NCBI GenBank assembly: GCA_038141705.1
Contig: JAYQIQ010000004.1
Location: 434,001-498,000, forward strand
Direction: 5' to 3'
DNA: 64,000 nt
Origin: Eutrophomonas brisbanensis
Lineage (GTDB): Bacteria > Pseudomonadota > Gammaproteobacteria > Burkholderiales > Eutrophovitaceae
The position numbers and the translations under genes are program-made. Position 1 is the stretch's first letter, and each line of letters starts with the position of its first letter. The notes below the pieces were generated by a model. It was given only the letters and a program-made list of their open reading frames with translations. It was not told the origin of the DNA and did no database searches. Below, in pieces: positions 37,716 to 46,084 of this stretch.

Positions 37716-38144
37716 TTAATTCTCCACCTCAACGCCCATACTTCTCGCGCTACCCGCGATGATCTTCATGGCAGCATTGATGTCAGCAGCGTTCAAATCT
37801 TCCATTTTCGCTTTAGCAATTTCCTCAACCTGTGCCTTGGTTAATTTTCCAACCTTATCTGTGTGTGGTCTTGGGCTGCCTTTGGCAAGCTTGATTGCTT
37901 TTTTAATGAGCACTGACGCAGGAGGAGTTTTAACGATAAACGTAAAGCTTTTATCCGCAAAAGCAGTAATGACTACCGGTAAAGGTAGGCCTGGCTCGTA
38001 ACTCTGCGTTTTTGCATTGAATGCTTTACAGAATTCCATGATGTTCAACCCTCGCTGACCTAAGGCAGGGCCTACAGGTGGGCTCGGGTTTGCCTTCCCA
38101 GCCGGGATTTGAAGCTTTATAAATCCAATAACTTTCTTTGCCAC
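37716..38144 (-). CDS. rplK: 50S ribosomal protein L11
   Basis: 142 residues. The start is GTG at 38142-38144 behind AAGGAGTGTTATT, giving AKKVIGFIKLQIPAGKANPS as in other L11; a longer ATG reading frame upstream is not part of the protein. L11 forms the GTPase-associated centre and is needed for RelA activation. Followed one base later by rplA. Confidence 0.96.
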   Translation of the reverse strand: MAKKVIGFIKLQIPAGKANPSPPVGPALGQRGLNIMEFCKAFNAKTQSYEPGLPLPVVITAFADKSFTFIVKTPPASVLIKKAIKLAKGSPRPHTDKVGKLTKAQVEEIAKAKMEDLNAADINAAMKIIAGSARSMGVEVEN

Positions 38145-38247
38145 AATAACACTCCTTAAAAGTAAGTGCGGGTCCAAACGCGCTCATTGCGCTCCCCAAA
38201 AAAAAGACCGGGTGACAACCAATACGGCGCCACCAAGCCAATCTACT

Positions 38248-38775
38248 TTACGCTTTCTCTACCTGCCCAAAATCCAACTCTACAGGCGTTGACCTTCCAA
38301 AGATCGACACCGACACTCGAATTTTATTTTTCTCGTAATTAACCTCTTCAACGTTTCCGTGAAAGTCCATAAATGGACCATCTTTCACCCGAACGCTCTC
38401 TCCAGTCTCAAACAAGACTTTCGGTTTCGGTTTCTCAACACCCTCTTGAACTTGCTCAATAATATTGTCGACTTCCTTTTGACTAATCGGCGTTGGCTTA
38501 TTCCCAGATCCGCCCACAAAACCCGTGACCTTAGGCGTGCTCTTCACCAAGTGCCAAGTCTCATCGGTCATCTCCATTTCTACCAGCACATAACCCGGGA
38601 AGAACTTCCTCTCACTGATAGCTTTCTGACCACCCTTAATTTCAACTACCTCTTCTACCGGCACCAGGATCTGGCCAAACAATCCAGACAGCTCTGAACG
38701 CTGTATTCTCTCTTGGAGATTTTTCTTAACACTCTTTTCAAATCCAGAGTACGCATGAACAACAAACCACTTCAT
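38248..38775 (-). CDS. nusG: Transcription termination/antitermination factor NusG
   Basis: 175 residues. The N-terminal NGN domain starts MKWFVVHAYSGFEKSVKKNL; the C-terminal KOW domain has GESVRVKDGPFMDFHGNVEE. NusG couples RNA polymerase to Rho or to S10 on the ribosome. It starts two bases after secE. Confidence 0.97.
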   Translation of the reverse strand: MKWFVVHAYSGFEKSVKKNLQERIQRSELSGLFGQILVPVEEVVEIKGGQKAISERKFFPGYVLVEMEMTDETWHLVKSTPKVTGFVGGSGNKPTPISQKEVDNIIEQVQEGVEKPKPKVLFETGESVRVKDGPFMDFHGNVEEVNYEKNKIRVSVSIFGRSTPVELDFGQVEKA

Positions 38776-38777
38776 CC

Positions 38778-39125
38778 TTAGCCCTCTAACCCAAGTAAAA
38801 GATTAATTACGATCGAGAGCGTTCCATCGATACCCCATAGCACCAGCGCCATCACAAAAACAAACGCAACAACAACCCCGGTGGTTTGCACGGTTTCCTT
38901 CTTATTCGGCCAAACTACTTTCTTGGTTTCAACAATGGCGTCTTTAGAAAATTGGATTAGCTCTTTTCCTTGCGGGGTGAAAGACATAACAATCCCAGAC
39001 AGGACTAAACCAATAACCGCAATCAAGAACCTGACCACTGCGGGCAAATCAGCCATCATGTAGGACGCAACAATCCCTCCAACTAACAAAACTGCAGAAA
39101 GACTTAATTTGATTTTGTCCAACAT
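38778..39125 (-). CDS. secE: Preprotein translocase subunit SecE
   Basis: 115 residues from MLDKIKLSLSAVL; an upstream in-frame ATG adds MGFGFL and is less likely. It has three membrane segments, the long form seen in enterobacteria and relatives, with the conserved FSKDAIVETKKVVWPNKKET before the last one. Co-transcribed with nusG. Confidence 0.94.
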   Translation of the reverse strand: MLDKIKLSLSAVLLVGGIVASYMMADLPAVVRFLIAVIGLVLSGIVMSFTPQGKELIQFSKDAIVETKKVVWPNKKETVQTTGVVVAFVFVMALVLWGIDGTLSIVINLLLGLEG

Positions 39126-39174
39126 TAAAAATCCAAATCCCAATACGTAATAATCAGTTCAAGCAAGTGCTAAG

Positions 39175-39250
39175 TGGCAGGCCAGGAGGGTCTCGAACCC
39201 CCAACCTTCGGTTTTGGAGACCGACGCTCTACCAATTGAGCTACTGGCCT
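39175..39250 (-). tRNA. tRNA-Trp (CCA)
   Basis: 76 bases with encoded CCA. Acceptor AGGCCAG/CTGGCCT, D arm GCTC-GAGC, anticodon loop CTCCAAA and T arm GGGGGTTCGAGACCC are intact. It lies between tufB and secE. Confidence 0.97.
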
Positions 39251-39303
39251 AATCCGAGATAACTTTACTCGAAGCCTTTTGATACGACTCCGGCGCCCAC
39301 GGT

Positions 39304-40455
39304 TCAACCACCCTCTCGGATAGCAAAGCGTAAACCCTCTTCCATCGCGATCGGCTGAATCAAAGTCACCTTCATCTGAACGTTGTCACCAGGCATAACC
39401 ATCTCGGTACCCTCTGGAAGATCAACGGAACCCGTTACATCGGTAGTTCTAAAGTAGAACTGCGGACGATAACCATTAAAGAATGGTGTGTGTCGGCCGC
39501 CCTCTTCTTTACTAAGAACGTAAACCTCTGCATCAAACTTCGTGTGTGGGGTAATGGAACCTGGCTTAGCCAACACCTGACCACGCTCAACGTCTTCACG
39601 CTTAGTACCTCGAAGAAGAACACCAACGTTATCACCAGCTTGACCTTGATCAAGTAACTTACGGAACATCTCAACACCCGTACAGGTAGTCTTCTCCGTA
39701 GCCTTTAGACCAACAATCTCGATTTCATCACCAACCTTAACAATTCCTCGCTCAACCCTTCCTGTTACAACCGTTCCACGACCAGAGATAGAGAATACAT
39801 CCTCAACTGGCATTAGGAATGCCATATCCAGCGTTCTTTGTGGCTCAGGAATATAAGAATCAAGTGCCTCAGCAAGCTTCATAATTGCAGCTTCACCATG
39901 CTCACCCGCGTCACCCTCAAGCGCTTTCAGCGCTGAACCTGTAACAATTGGGGTATCGTCACCTGGGAAGTCATACTTAGAAAGTAGTTCACGAACTTCC
40001 ATCTCAACCAACTCAAGCAACTCAGCGTCATCTACCATGTCCGCCTTGTTCAAGAACACCACAATGTAAGGAACGCCAACCTGACGCGCCAACAAGATAT
40101 GCTCTCGAGTCTGTGGCATTGGACCATCAGCTGCAGAAACAACCAAAATCGCACCATCCATCTGGGCCGCACCCGTAATCATGTTCTTCACGTAGTCAGC
40201 GTGGCCTGGGCAATCAACGTGTGCATAGTGACGGTTCGCTGTCTCGTACTCCACGTGTGCTGTGTTAATCGTAATACCTCGAGCTTTTTCCTCTGGAGCA
40301 TTATCAATCTGATCGTAACCCCTCGCCTCACCACCTGAAGCCTTCGCTAACACTGTCGTAATTGCAGCCGTTAGCGTCGTCTTTCCGTGGTCAACGTGAC
40401 CAATGGTTCCCACATTCACGTGCGGCTTTGTCCGCTCAAACTTTCCCTTTGCCAT
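39304..40455 (-). CDS. tufB: Elongation factor Tu, copy 2, with premature stop
   Basis: 383 residues. Sequence matches copy 1 up to FAIREGG; then codon 384, AGA (Arg) in copy 1, is TGA. The old frame continues after it as TVGAGVVSKGFE to a TAA at 39265-39267, so only a single substitution ended the protein. The lost 13 residues are the last strands of domain 3. One other amino-acid change is seen (Val for Ala in the GAILVVSAADG segment). Position downstream of tRNA-Thr matches tufB of E. coli. It may be a damaged second copy or a base-call error. Confidence 0.93.
   Translation of the reverse strand: MAKGKFERTKPHVNVGTIGHVDHGKTTLTAAITTVLAKASGGEARGYDQIDNAPEEKARGITINTAHVEYETANRHYAHVDCPGHADYVKNMITGAAQMDGAILVVSAADGPMPQTREHILLARQVGVPYIVVFLNKADMVDDAELLELVEMEVRELLSKYDFPGDDTPIVTGSALKALEGDAGEHGEAAIMKLAEALDSYIPEPQRTLDMAFLMPVEDVFSISGRGTVVTGRVERGIVKVGDEIEIVGLKATEKTTCTGVEMFRKLLDQGQAGDNVGVLLRGTKREDVERGQVLAKPGSITPHTKFDAEVYVLSKEEGGRHTPFFNGYRPQFYFRTTDVTGSVDLPEGTEMVMPGDNVQMKVTLIQPIAMEEGLRFAIREGG
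39307..40086 (-). repeat. 780-bp block identical to tuf copy 1
   Basis: Matches 22788-23567 by eye. From 40087 to about 40372 I count seven differences, and the 3' end differs at 39306 and in the last codons, so identity is limited to the middle of the gene. Confidence 0.85.
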
Positions 40456-40501
40456 AATTCCAACCCTCAATTAATTACTGCAAATTTTCAAAAAAAAAAC
40501 C

Positions 40502-40576
<75 letters not shown>

Positions 40577-40602
40577 TACGCGATACAAGCCAAATACCTC
40601 TG

Positions 40603-40676
40603 TGGAGCGGGTGAAGGGAATCGAACCCTCGTCGTAAGCTTGGAAGGCTTCTGCTCTACCATTGAGCTACACCCGC
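40603..40676 (-). tRNA. tRNA-Gly (TCC)
   Basis: 74 bases with CCA. Acceptor GCGGGTG/CACCCGC, anticodon loop CTTCCAA, T loop TTCGATT. Second gene of the tRNA-tufB transcript. Confidence 0.97.
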
Positions 40677-40783
40677 CCGTGTACTTGGCCAAACCAATGC
40701 AACAAACAGCTTTGGGCCAATGACCGTTACCCTTCAAAACAACAAATCCTGCGCCCCAGTTACCTCAAAAAACTAAATAATTC

Positions 40784-40868
<85 letters not shown>

Positions 40869-40882
40869 GAACGAAGCCGAGC

Positions 40883-40911
40883 ATTATGGATTTTTCGTTA
40901 TTCTTTGTCAA
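40883..40911 (-). promoter_or_regulatory. Promoter of the tRNA-tufB-secE-nusG-rpl-rpoBC block
   Basis: On the minus strand TTGACA (40906-40911, perfect -35), 17-base spacer and CATAAT (40883-40888). The discriminator after it, GCTCGGC, is GC rich, as in promoters under stringent control. Strongest promoter seen in the window. Confidence 0.85.
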
Positions 40912-41105
40912 TCATTAGCTTACGGAAATAGAGCGACTTTCCACGCTTTAGGGAGCCTTCAAATATACACCGTTAATTGGATAAACATGCTAACGTCATC
41001 GGAGCGTAATTGACGCGCCGACAGCCCAATCTTTAAAACCATGAATTAAGGCCTGAGAATCAATCAAGTAAAAAAATAATCAACATATAAAACAGATATT
41101 TATAA

Positions 41106-42200
41106 ATGATAATCAAGGATATACAAACAATAGAAATTCGTATTCCGTACACGGTTCTAGGAACCGCAAAAACCGATGCCTGGGGAGGTAAACACTGGTC
41201 CACGGCCGACGCGCTCCTGGTTCGTATCGAAACCGCCAACGGAATTATTGGTTGGGGAGAAGCATTCGGATACAACTCAATAGCAGCCACCAAGACGTGC
41301 ATAGAGTCTCTCATAAAGCCTCTTTGTCTTGATCAAAATATTGATAATATTCAAGAATTTATGACCACTCTTCAGAAGAAATTACATATATTTGGCCGCG
41401 GTGGTCCGGTCATTTTCGGACTATCCGGTATCGATATTGCTCTTTGGGATATTTGGGCCCAAGAGAATCAAAGCTCTGTTGCTCAACTCCTTGGGGGTTC
41501 TAATTTTCAGGAAATTGACGCTTACGCGAGTCTCGTGAGATACGAAGACCCGAAGACGGTATCGGATAACGTCAAGCACTGCGTAGACTTGGGGTTTAAG
41601 TACGTGAAACTTCACGAGATAGATCTGCGCGCAATCACAGCAGCGCGACGAGCGGACCCAAACGTACATTTGATGCTGGATGTTAACTGTCCCTGGAATA
41701 CTGACGAAGCAATAGAGATGGCTAGAAATTTCCAGGAACTGGACATAACATGGTTAGAGGAGCCAGTGTGGCCGCCAGAAGATCATTTAGCTCTAGCAAA
41801 AATAAGAAAAGAAGGTGGAATCCCCTTAGCAGCTGGCGAAAATGCAGCGACACTTAAGCAATACGAAACCCTGATGGAATCCGGATCAATCGATTTTATT
41901 CAACCGAGTCCCACAAAAACCGGTGGAATATCTACTACTTCTGAAGTGTTTAAGCTGGCAAAAAAATACAATGTTCGTGTTGTTCCACACAGCTTCTATG
42001 AGGGGCCCGGTCTACTAGCAGCAATCCAGACTAGCGCAGCGCTATCTGACAAACCGCTTGTGGAATGGAGATTTTTTGACTGCGAGGATCATCTCTATGG
42101 AGAAGAGATTGTTCCAAAAAACGGAAAAATGTTAGTGCCTGATGGCATTGGACTCGGACTTTCACCAAGAGAAGAAGTGATCAGTAAGTACAAGGTTTGA
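41106..42200 (+). CDS. Mandelate racemase/muconate lactonizing enzyme-family protein, atypical active site
   Basis: 364 residues of the enolase superfamily. The N-terminal capping domain is followed by a barrel with metal ligands Asp192 (LMLDVN), Glu218 (WLEEP) and Glu245 (AAGEN), and His295 (VVPHSF). The usual K-x-K on strand 2 is Lys168-Leu-His170, and the Asp of the Asp-His dyad is Ser268 (QPSPTKTGG). So one conserved Lys and His295 remain as acid/base groups, which argues for dehydration or another one-base reaction rather than racemisation; the substrate is unknown. Preceded by 237 bases with no other gene. Converges with a RidA gene. Confidence 0.88.
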   Translation: MIIKDIQTIEIRIPYTVLGTAKTDAWGGKHWSTADALLVRIETANGIIGWGEAFGYNSIAATKTCIESLIKPLCLDQNIDNIQEFMTTLQKKLHIFGRGGPVIFGLSGIDIALWDIWAQENQSSVAQLLGGSNFQEIDAYASLVRYEDPKTVSDNVKHCVDLGFKYVKLHEIDLRAITAARRADPNVHLMLDVNCPWNTDEAIEMARNFQELDITWLEEPVWPPEDHLALAKIRKEGGIPLAAGENAATLKQYETLMESGSIDFIQPSPTKTGGISTTSEVFKLAKKYNVRVVPHSFYEGPGLLAAIQTSAALSDKPLVEWRFFDCEDHLYGEEIVPKNGKMLVPDGIGLGLSPREEVISKYKV

Positions 42201-42206
42201 CGGGTT

Positions 42207-42676
42207 TCAACCCCCGACTGCAATCCTAATATCAACTCAATTTCGACGGGAACCCCTCTTGGTAATTGACGCACGCCGACGGCTGATCGCGCGTGCTGGC
42301 CAGCTTCTCCAAATATATCAACGAGGAGATTCGACGCCGCGTCGATGACTTTAGGTTGATCACAAAAGCCATCTACGCAAGCCACAAAGCCTGTCATTTT
42401 GATCACACGAGAGATCCGAGTTAGGTCATTAAGGTCCCGTTGCAAAACCGACAAACCATTTAATATACATAGTCGAGCAGCGTCCCTTCCGAGATCAATT
42501 GAACAATCTCTTCCCAGAGTTCCAGTGATCAGGCCCGAGTCCTCAGTCCAAGGCAACTGTCCGCTCAGGAAACAAAAATCTCCGAATATTGCAGTCGGCA
42601 CATAGCTAAACGCCGGCTCCCTAGGAGGCGGAGGGCTTATCCCAAGTTCGCTCAATCGCTGATGTATGTAAGACAA
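42207..42676 (-). CDS. RidA family protein (likely frameshifted 3' end)
   Basis: About 156 residues if corrected. Core features: FCFLSGQLPW, ARSAVGVRQLPRGVPVEIELIL, with the Arg and Glu that in RidA bind and hydrolyse reactive enamine/imine intermediates. As written, the frame runs on to 42095, antisense to the enolase-family gene, adding about 35 unrelated residues. One more G in the G5 run (plus 42211-42215) gives a TGA at 42207-42209, just past the other gene, the usual RidA length. Start is TTG at 42676 with a weak ribosome site. Next to the enolase-family gene it may clear imines from the same pathway (inference). Confidence 0.82.
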
Positions 42677-42721
42677 AAGGTTAATCCCAGGTTATCCAGA
42701 TTCCAAAACATTGAGATATCT

Positions 42722-44230
42722 CTATTTTTCGCCTAGAGCATAACGCATGACGTGGAATATGTAGTTTTGCTCTTTCACACCTCTAAATAGATGGGCCATA
42801 GGCCCAACGGCATAAATTGCAACATCCTCGCCTCCATGCGTTTCCATGTCTAGTGGAACGAGCGATTCCTGGTGAAAACCCGGGCTTTCACTGTCAATAT
42901 CTGTGAGGTCCTTGCGACCAAGGAAGATCTCCTCTTTATAGACTTCGTCGCCTCCCTCCTCGAGATCGTGAAATCCACGCCCGTTCATGTACCCAATGGT
43001 GGTGTAAGGCAGGCCATCCTTGGCAAGGACCGGGGCTGATTCACCTGAATGGATAACCTTTCCTAAAATGGGGTTCCCCCTTTTTGGGTAACCAGCCAAT
43101 GTCATAACGTGGCTGTGGTCAGCTGTGACTATTATTAATGTTTCATTTAGATCAACCAATCGAACCGCTTCCTCAACTGCGTCGGAGAGTTCAATCGCAT
43201 CATGCAGGGCTCGGAAAGCGTTACCCGCATGGTGCCCATGATCAATTCGCCCCGCCTCGACCGATAAAACGTAACCACTTGAATGACTGCTCAAAAGTTT
43301 GATCGCTGCTCTAGTCATGTCCACAAGTGAGGGCTGGGTACTATCGTCACCTGCTCCCCTGTCAACTGAATACGCCATATGGCTCGAAGAAAATAACCCC
43401 AAAGTCGGCACTAAGCTCGAGGAATCTAAATTTTCTAACTCTTCTTTTGTATGCAAGAAGCGACTACCCGGAGATTTATTTAACCACTCAGAAATCAAAT
43501 CACGACCGTCTTCGCGGCGCCCTTCTGAAAAATACTTCGAGGATTCTTTCGGAATAAAGGCTCTGGCACCCCCACCGAATACAACGTCGATCCCGTCTCC
43601 AAAAGGGAATTCAATTAGTTGGCGCGCAATATCAGGCACATTGGACTCTCGGGGCACATCCGCATCTGACTCCCAATCTCGATTTGAAGTGTGCGCATAG
43701 CACGCTCCTGGGGTAGCGTGTGTAATCCTCGCCGTTGAAACGACCCCCGTCGCCATCCCGGCCTCTTCAGCAAGTTCGAAAATGTTTTTCACACTATTTT
43801 TTTGTATACGATCCCAGCCACGCTCTCCACGCATCACCCTATCGTTGACACCAAAAACACCCCCATTTGTTTTATAGCCTGTGACCATCGCACTCATGGT
43901 TGGGGCGGAATCTGGAGTTTGCTGATCAGCGCTGTAGGTCTTGGATAATGCGATAAAAGGAAATCTCTCAAAAGACAAAAGATTCCCCTCACCATCCACG
44001 CCTCGGTTCTGTCCATCAAGGATTCGAGCAGCCGTGACTGTGGAAACGCCCATCCCATCACCCACAAACAAAATGATGTTCTTTGCAGGGGAATGTGTTA
44101 ACTGAACTTGCAGCTCTCGCTGAAGCTCATTCCAAACATCCTGATAATTGCTTCCCGCCGAGGCGGTTACGGAAAACAAAGAAATCAAGGCCAAGGAACA
44201 TAAATATCTGACATACATAGGCAAGAGCAA
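42722..44230 (-). CDS. Alkaline phosphatase, secreted
   Basis: 502 residues with an N-terminal signal peptide (hydrophobic CSLALISLFSV, cleavage near TASAG). Active-site motifs of the PhoA fold are complete: FVGDGMGVS (first metal Asp), TPDSAPTMSAM (nucleophile Ser), SVEAGRIDHGHHAGN (Glu/Asp/His ligands), TADHSH (Asp-His) and METHGGEDVAIYA (final His). It would hydrolyse phosphomonoesters in the periplasm. A start four codons on (MYVRYL) is possible. No Pho box was identified in the 117-base upstream gap. Confidence 0.93.
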   Translation of the reverse strand: MLLPMYVRYLCSLALISLFSVTASAGSNYQDVWNELQRELQVQLTHSPAKNIILFVGDGMGVSTVTAARILDGQNRGVDGEGNLLSFERFPFIALSKTYSADQQTPDSAPTMSAMVTGYKTNGGVFGVNDRVMRGERGWDRIQKNSVKNIFELAEEAGMATGVVSTARITHATPGACYAHTSNRDWESDADVPRESNVPDIARQLIEFPFGDGIDVVFGGGARAFIPKESSKYFSEGRREDGRDLISEWLNKSPGSRFLHTKEELENLDSSSLVPTLGLFSSSHMAYSVDRGAGDDSTQPSLVDMTRAAIKLLSSHSSGYVLSVEAGRIDHGHHAGNAFRALHDAIELSDAVEEAVRLVDLNETLIIVTADHSHVMTLAGYPKRGNPILGKVIHSGESAPVLAKDGLPYTTIGYMNGRGFHDLEEGGDEVYKEEIFLGRKDLTDIDSESPGFHQESLVPLDMETHGGEDVAIYAVGPMAHLFRGVKEQNYIFHVMRYALGEK

Positions 44231-44347
44231 ATCGACTAGAATTTATGAATTGGACACATCCTAGCAAAGAAATATTAAGCTCAACCAGACGGACTCGGTA
44301 TCGTCAGCAACACCCGAGAAGGCTTTGGTTTCGCGCAAAACACGATC

Positions 44348-44707
44348 TTGGATAAGACATTGAACGAAGATTTATTAGAAAAAGAGGAAAACGTAAACTG
44401 GATTTATAAGTCACCTGGACGCACGACGCTGCTGTCTCTAACAATCGGAGTTGCGACTGCATGGGTTAGCATAAGCTTGGCCGTCGAGAACACTGCGCTT
44501 GACTCATTTAGATACTTTGCGGTTTTTTCAGTGCTCTTACTCCTACCCATCCTATCAATCGCTGGAATCGCGATGATCGCGACAACTGTAAAAAACTCTA
44601 CAAATCAGCTGTCGTTTGTAACTAAGCTCGGGGTTATCACAGCTTTTGCGCTTAATCTTTTTGCGCTTTATGTTTTTATTCGTTTGATTTATCGAGTGTT
44701 ATTTTGA
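44348..44707 (+). CDS. Small membrane protein of unknown function
   Basis: 119 residues with a TTG start. Three hydrophobic segments (about 28-48, 55-78, 92-115) follow an acidic N-terminus (NEDLLEKEENVN). I do not recognise a family. It lies between the divergent alkaline phosphatase and the LarA homologue 58 bases downstream, so it could share the latter's transcript. Confidence 0.6.
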   Translation: MDKTLNEDLLEKEENVNWIYKSPGRTTLLSLTIGVATAWVSISLAVENTALDSFRYFAVFSVLLLLPILSIAGIAMIATTVKNSTNQLSFVTKLGVITAFALNLFALYVFIRLIYRVLF

Positions 44708-44765
44708 AAAATTAAGGGATAACTTTCAAAAAAATTATGAAACAACGCGGAAGAACCTTGAGCAA

Positions 44766-46055
44766 ATGAAAGTCAATTTAAATTTTGGGAAAGATCATCT
44801 CTCAGTGAATCTTGATGAATCCTGGAACGCCAGCATCATTCGAAAATCCGCAATGCCAATCGAAGCAGATCCGGCATTAGCGATGAAAAGAGCCCTAGCG
44901 GACCCAATTGGCAGTGAGAAGCTCTCGACCGAGGCAAAAGGCTCGAGGACAGCAACCATTTTGATCTGCGATGTTACGCGCCCAGTCCCCAACCACATTA
45001 TCCTTCCATCCCTAATAAGTGAATTGCTTCAAGCTGGGATCCAAAAGGAATCGATAACCATATTAATCGCGACGGGCCTTCACCGGCCGAATGAAGGGGA
45101 GGAGCTTCGCCAGCTCATCGGAGATCCTTGGATACTAGATAACATCCTGATTCAAAACCACTATGCTAGAAATGATGCAGACCATATCACTTTAGGTGAG
45201 ACCTCAAAAGGAACAGTGGTAAAAATTGATAAGCGATTTGTGGATGCCGACTTAAAGATCGTTACCGGCTTGGTAGAACCCCATTTCATGGCCGGTTATT
45301 CTGGAGGAAGAAAGGTAATAGCTCCAGGCATCGCTCACGCAGATACCATCACCACATTCCATAATTTTAAATTCATGTCTCACCCTAATGCAGACACATG
45401 CGTGATAGATGGTAATCCGCTACACGAAGAACAGGTCGAGATTGTGAAAATGCTCGGAAAAGTTTTGTGTGTAAACACAGTGCTCGATGAGAATCGAAAT
45501 CTATCCTACGCAAACTTCGGAGAAATTATCGGTAGTCACATGAAAGCCGTAGAATTCGCTGAAAAGTATGTTTCTGTTGCAACAAAAGAAAAATTCGACG
45601 TAGTTCTAACGAGCGGAGCGGGTTTTCCACTGGATCAAACGTACTACCAAACCGTAAAAGGGATGGTTGTTCCCATGCAAATTCTAAAAGACGGCGGAAA
45701 ATTGGTCATAGCCTCACAGTGCACTGAAGGAATGGGGTCAGAAGAATACAAAAATGCACAACGCCAACTTGTCTCCCTTGGTGTAAAAAAATTCTTGAAA
45801 AATATTGCACAAAAATCCTTTGCAGATATTGATGAGTGGCAAACGCAAATGCAAACCAAAACCATGGAAATAGGATCGATCCACTTGTACGAATCGGGCT
45901 TAAATGATGAAGAAAAATCATTGACTGGCGTGGAAATTATTGATGATATTGAATTATTTCTAGCTGGCTGTATGAAACAAAAAAATGATGGGACCTATCC
46001 GACTCTAGCAGTGATTCCAGAAGGTCCCTACGTTGTACCACTTTATAAGGGCTGA
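44766..46055 (+). CDS. LarA-type nickel-pincer 2-hydroxyacid racemase homologue
   Basis: 429 residues. Known LarA catalytic residues all have counterparts at almost the same number: Asp69 and Arg72 (CDVTRPVP), His106 (ATGLHRP), His173 (EPHFMAGYS), Lys183 (SGGRKVIAPG) and His199 (TTFHN). These bind the nickel-pincer nucleotide and act as the acid/base pair, so it is probably an active racemase or epimerase of a 2-hydroxyacid or aldonic acid. The cofactor genes larB, larC and larE are not in the window and must be elsewhere. Followed 29 bases later by a second family member. Confidence 0.88.
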   Translation: MKVNLNFGKDHLSVNLDESWNASIIRKSAMPIEADPALAMKRALADPIGSEKLSTEAKGSRTATILICDVTRPVPNHIILPSLISELLQAGIQKESITILIATGLHRPNEGEELRQLIGDPWILDNILIQNHYARNDADHITLGETSKGTVVKIDKRFVDADLKIVTGLVEPHFMAGYSGGRKVIAPGIAHADTITTFHNFKFMSHPNADTCVIDGNPLHEEQVEIVKMLGKVLCVNTVLDENRNLSYANFGEIIGSHMKAVEFAEKYVSVATKEKFDVVLTSGAGFPLDQTYYQTVKGMVVPMQILKDGGKLVIASQCTEGMGSEEYKNAQRQLVSLGVKKFLKNIAQKSFADIDEWQTQMQTKTMEIGSIHLYESGLNDEEKSLTGVEIIDDIELFLAGCMKQKNDGTYPTLAVIPEGPYVVPLYKG

Positions 46056-46084
46056 TTACGCAGCATTATTTTGGAGACCAAAAC

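Noticed and set aside
39304..39306. TGA read as an amino acid (selenocysteine or recoded stop) in tufB
   Set aside because: TGA serves as normal stop elsewhere in the window (rplD, rpmC, the enolase-family gene), and EF-Tu copy 1 has Arg at this codon; no selenocysteine element is expected.
42722..44230. Alkaline phosphatase as a possible inactive copy like the sulfatase
   Set aside because: All metal and nucleophile motifs of the PhoA fold are present and the frame is intact.
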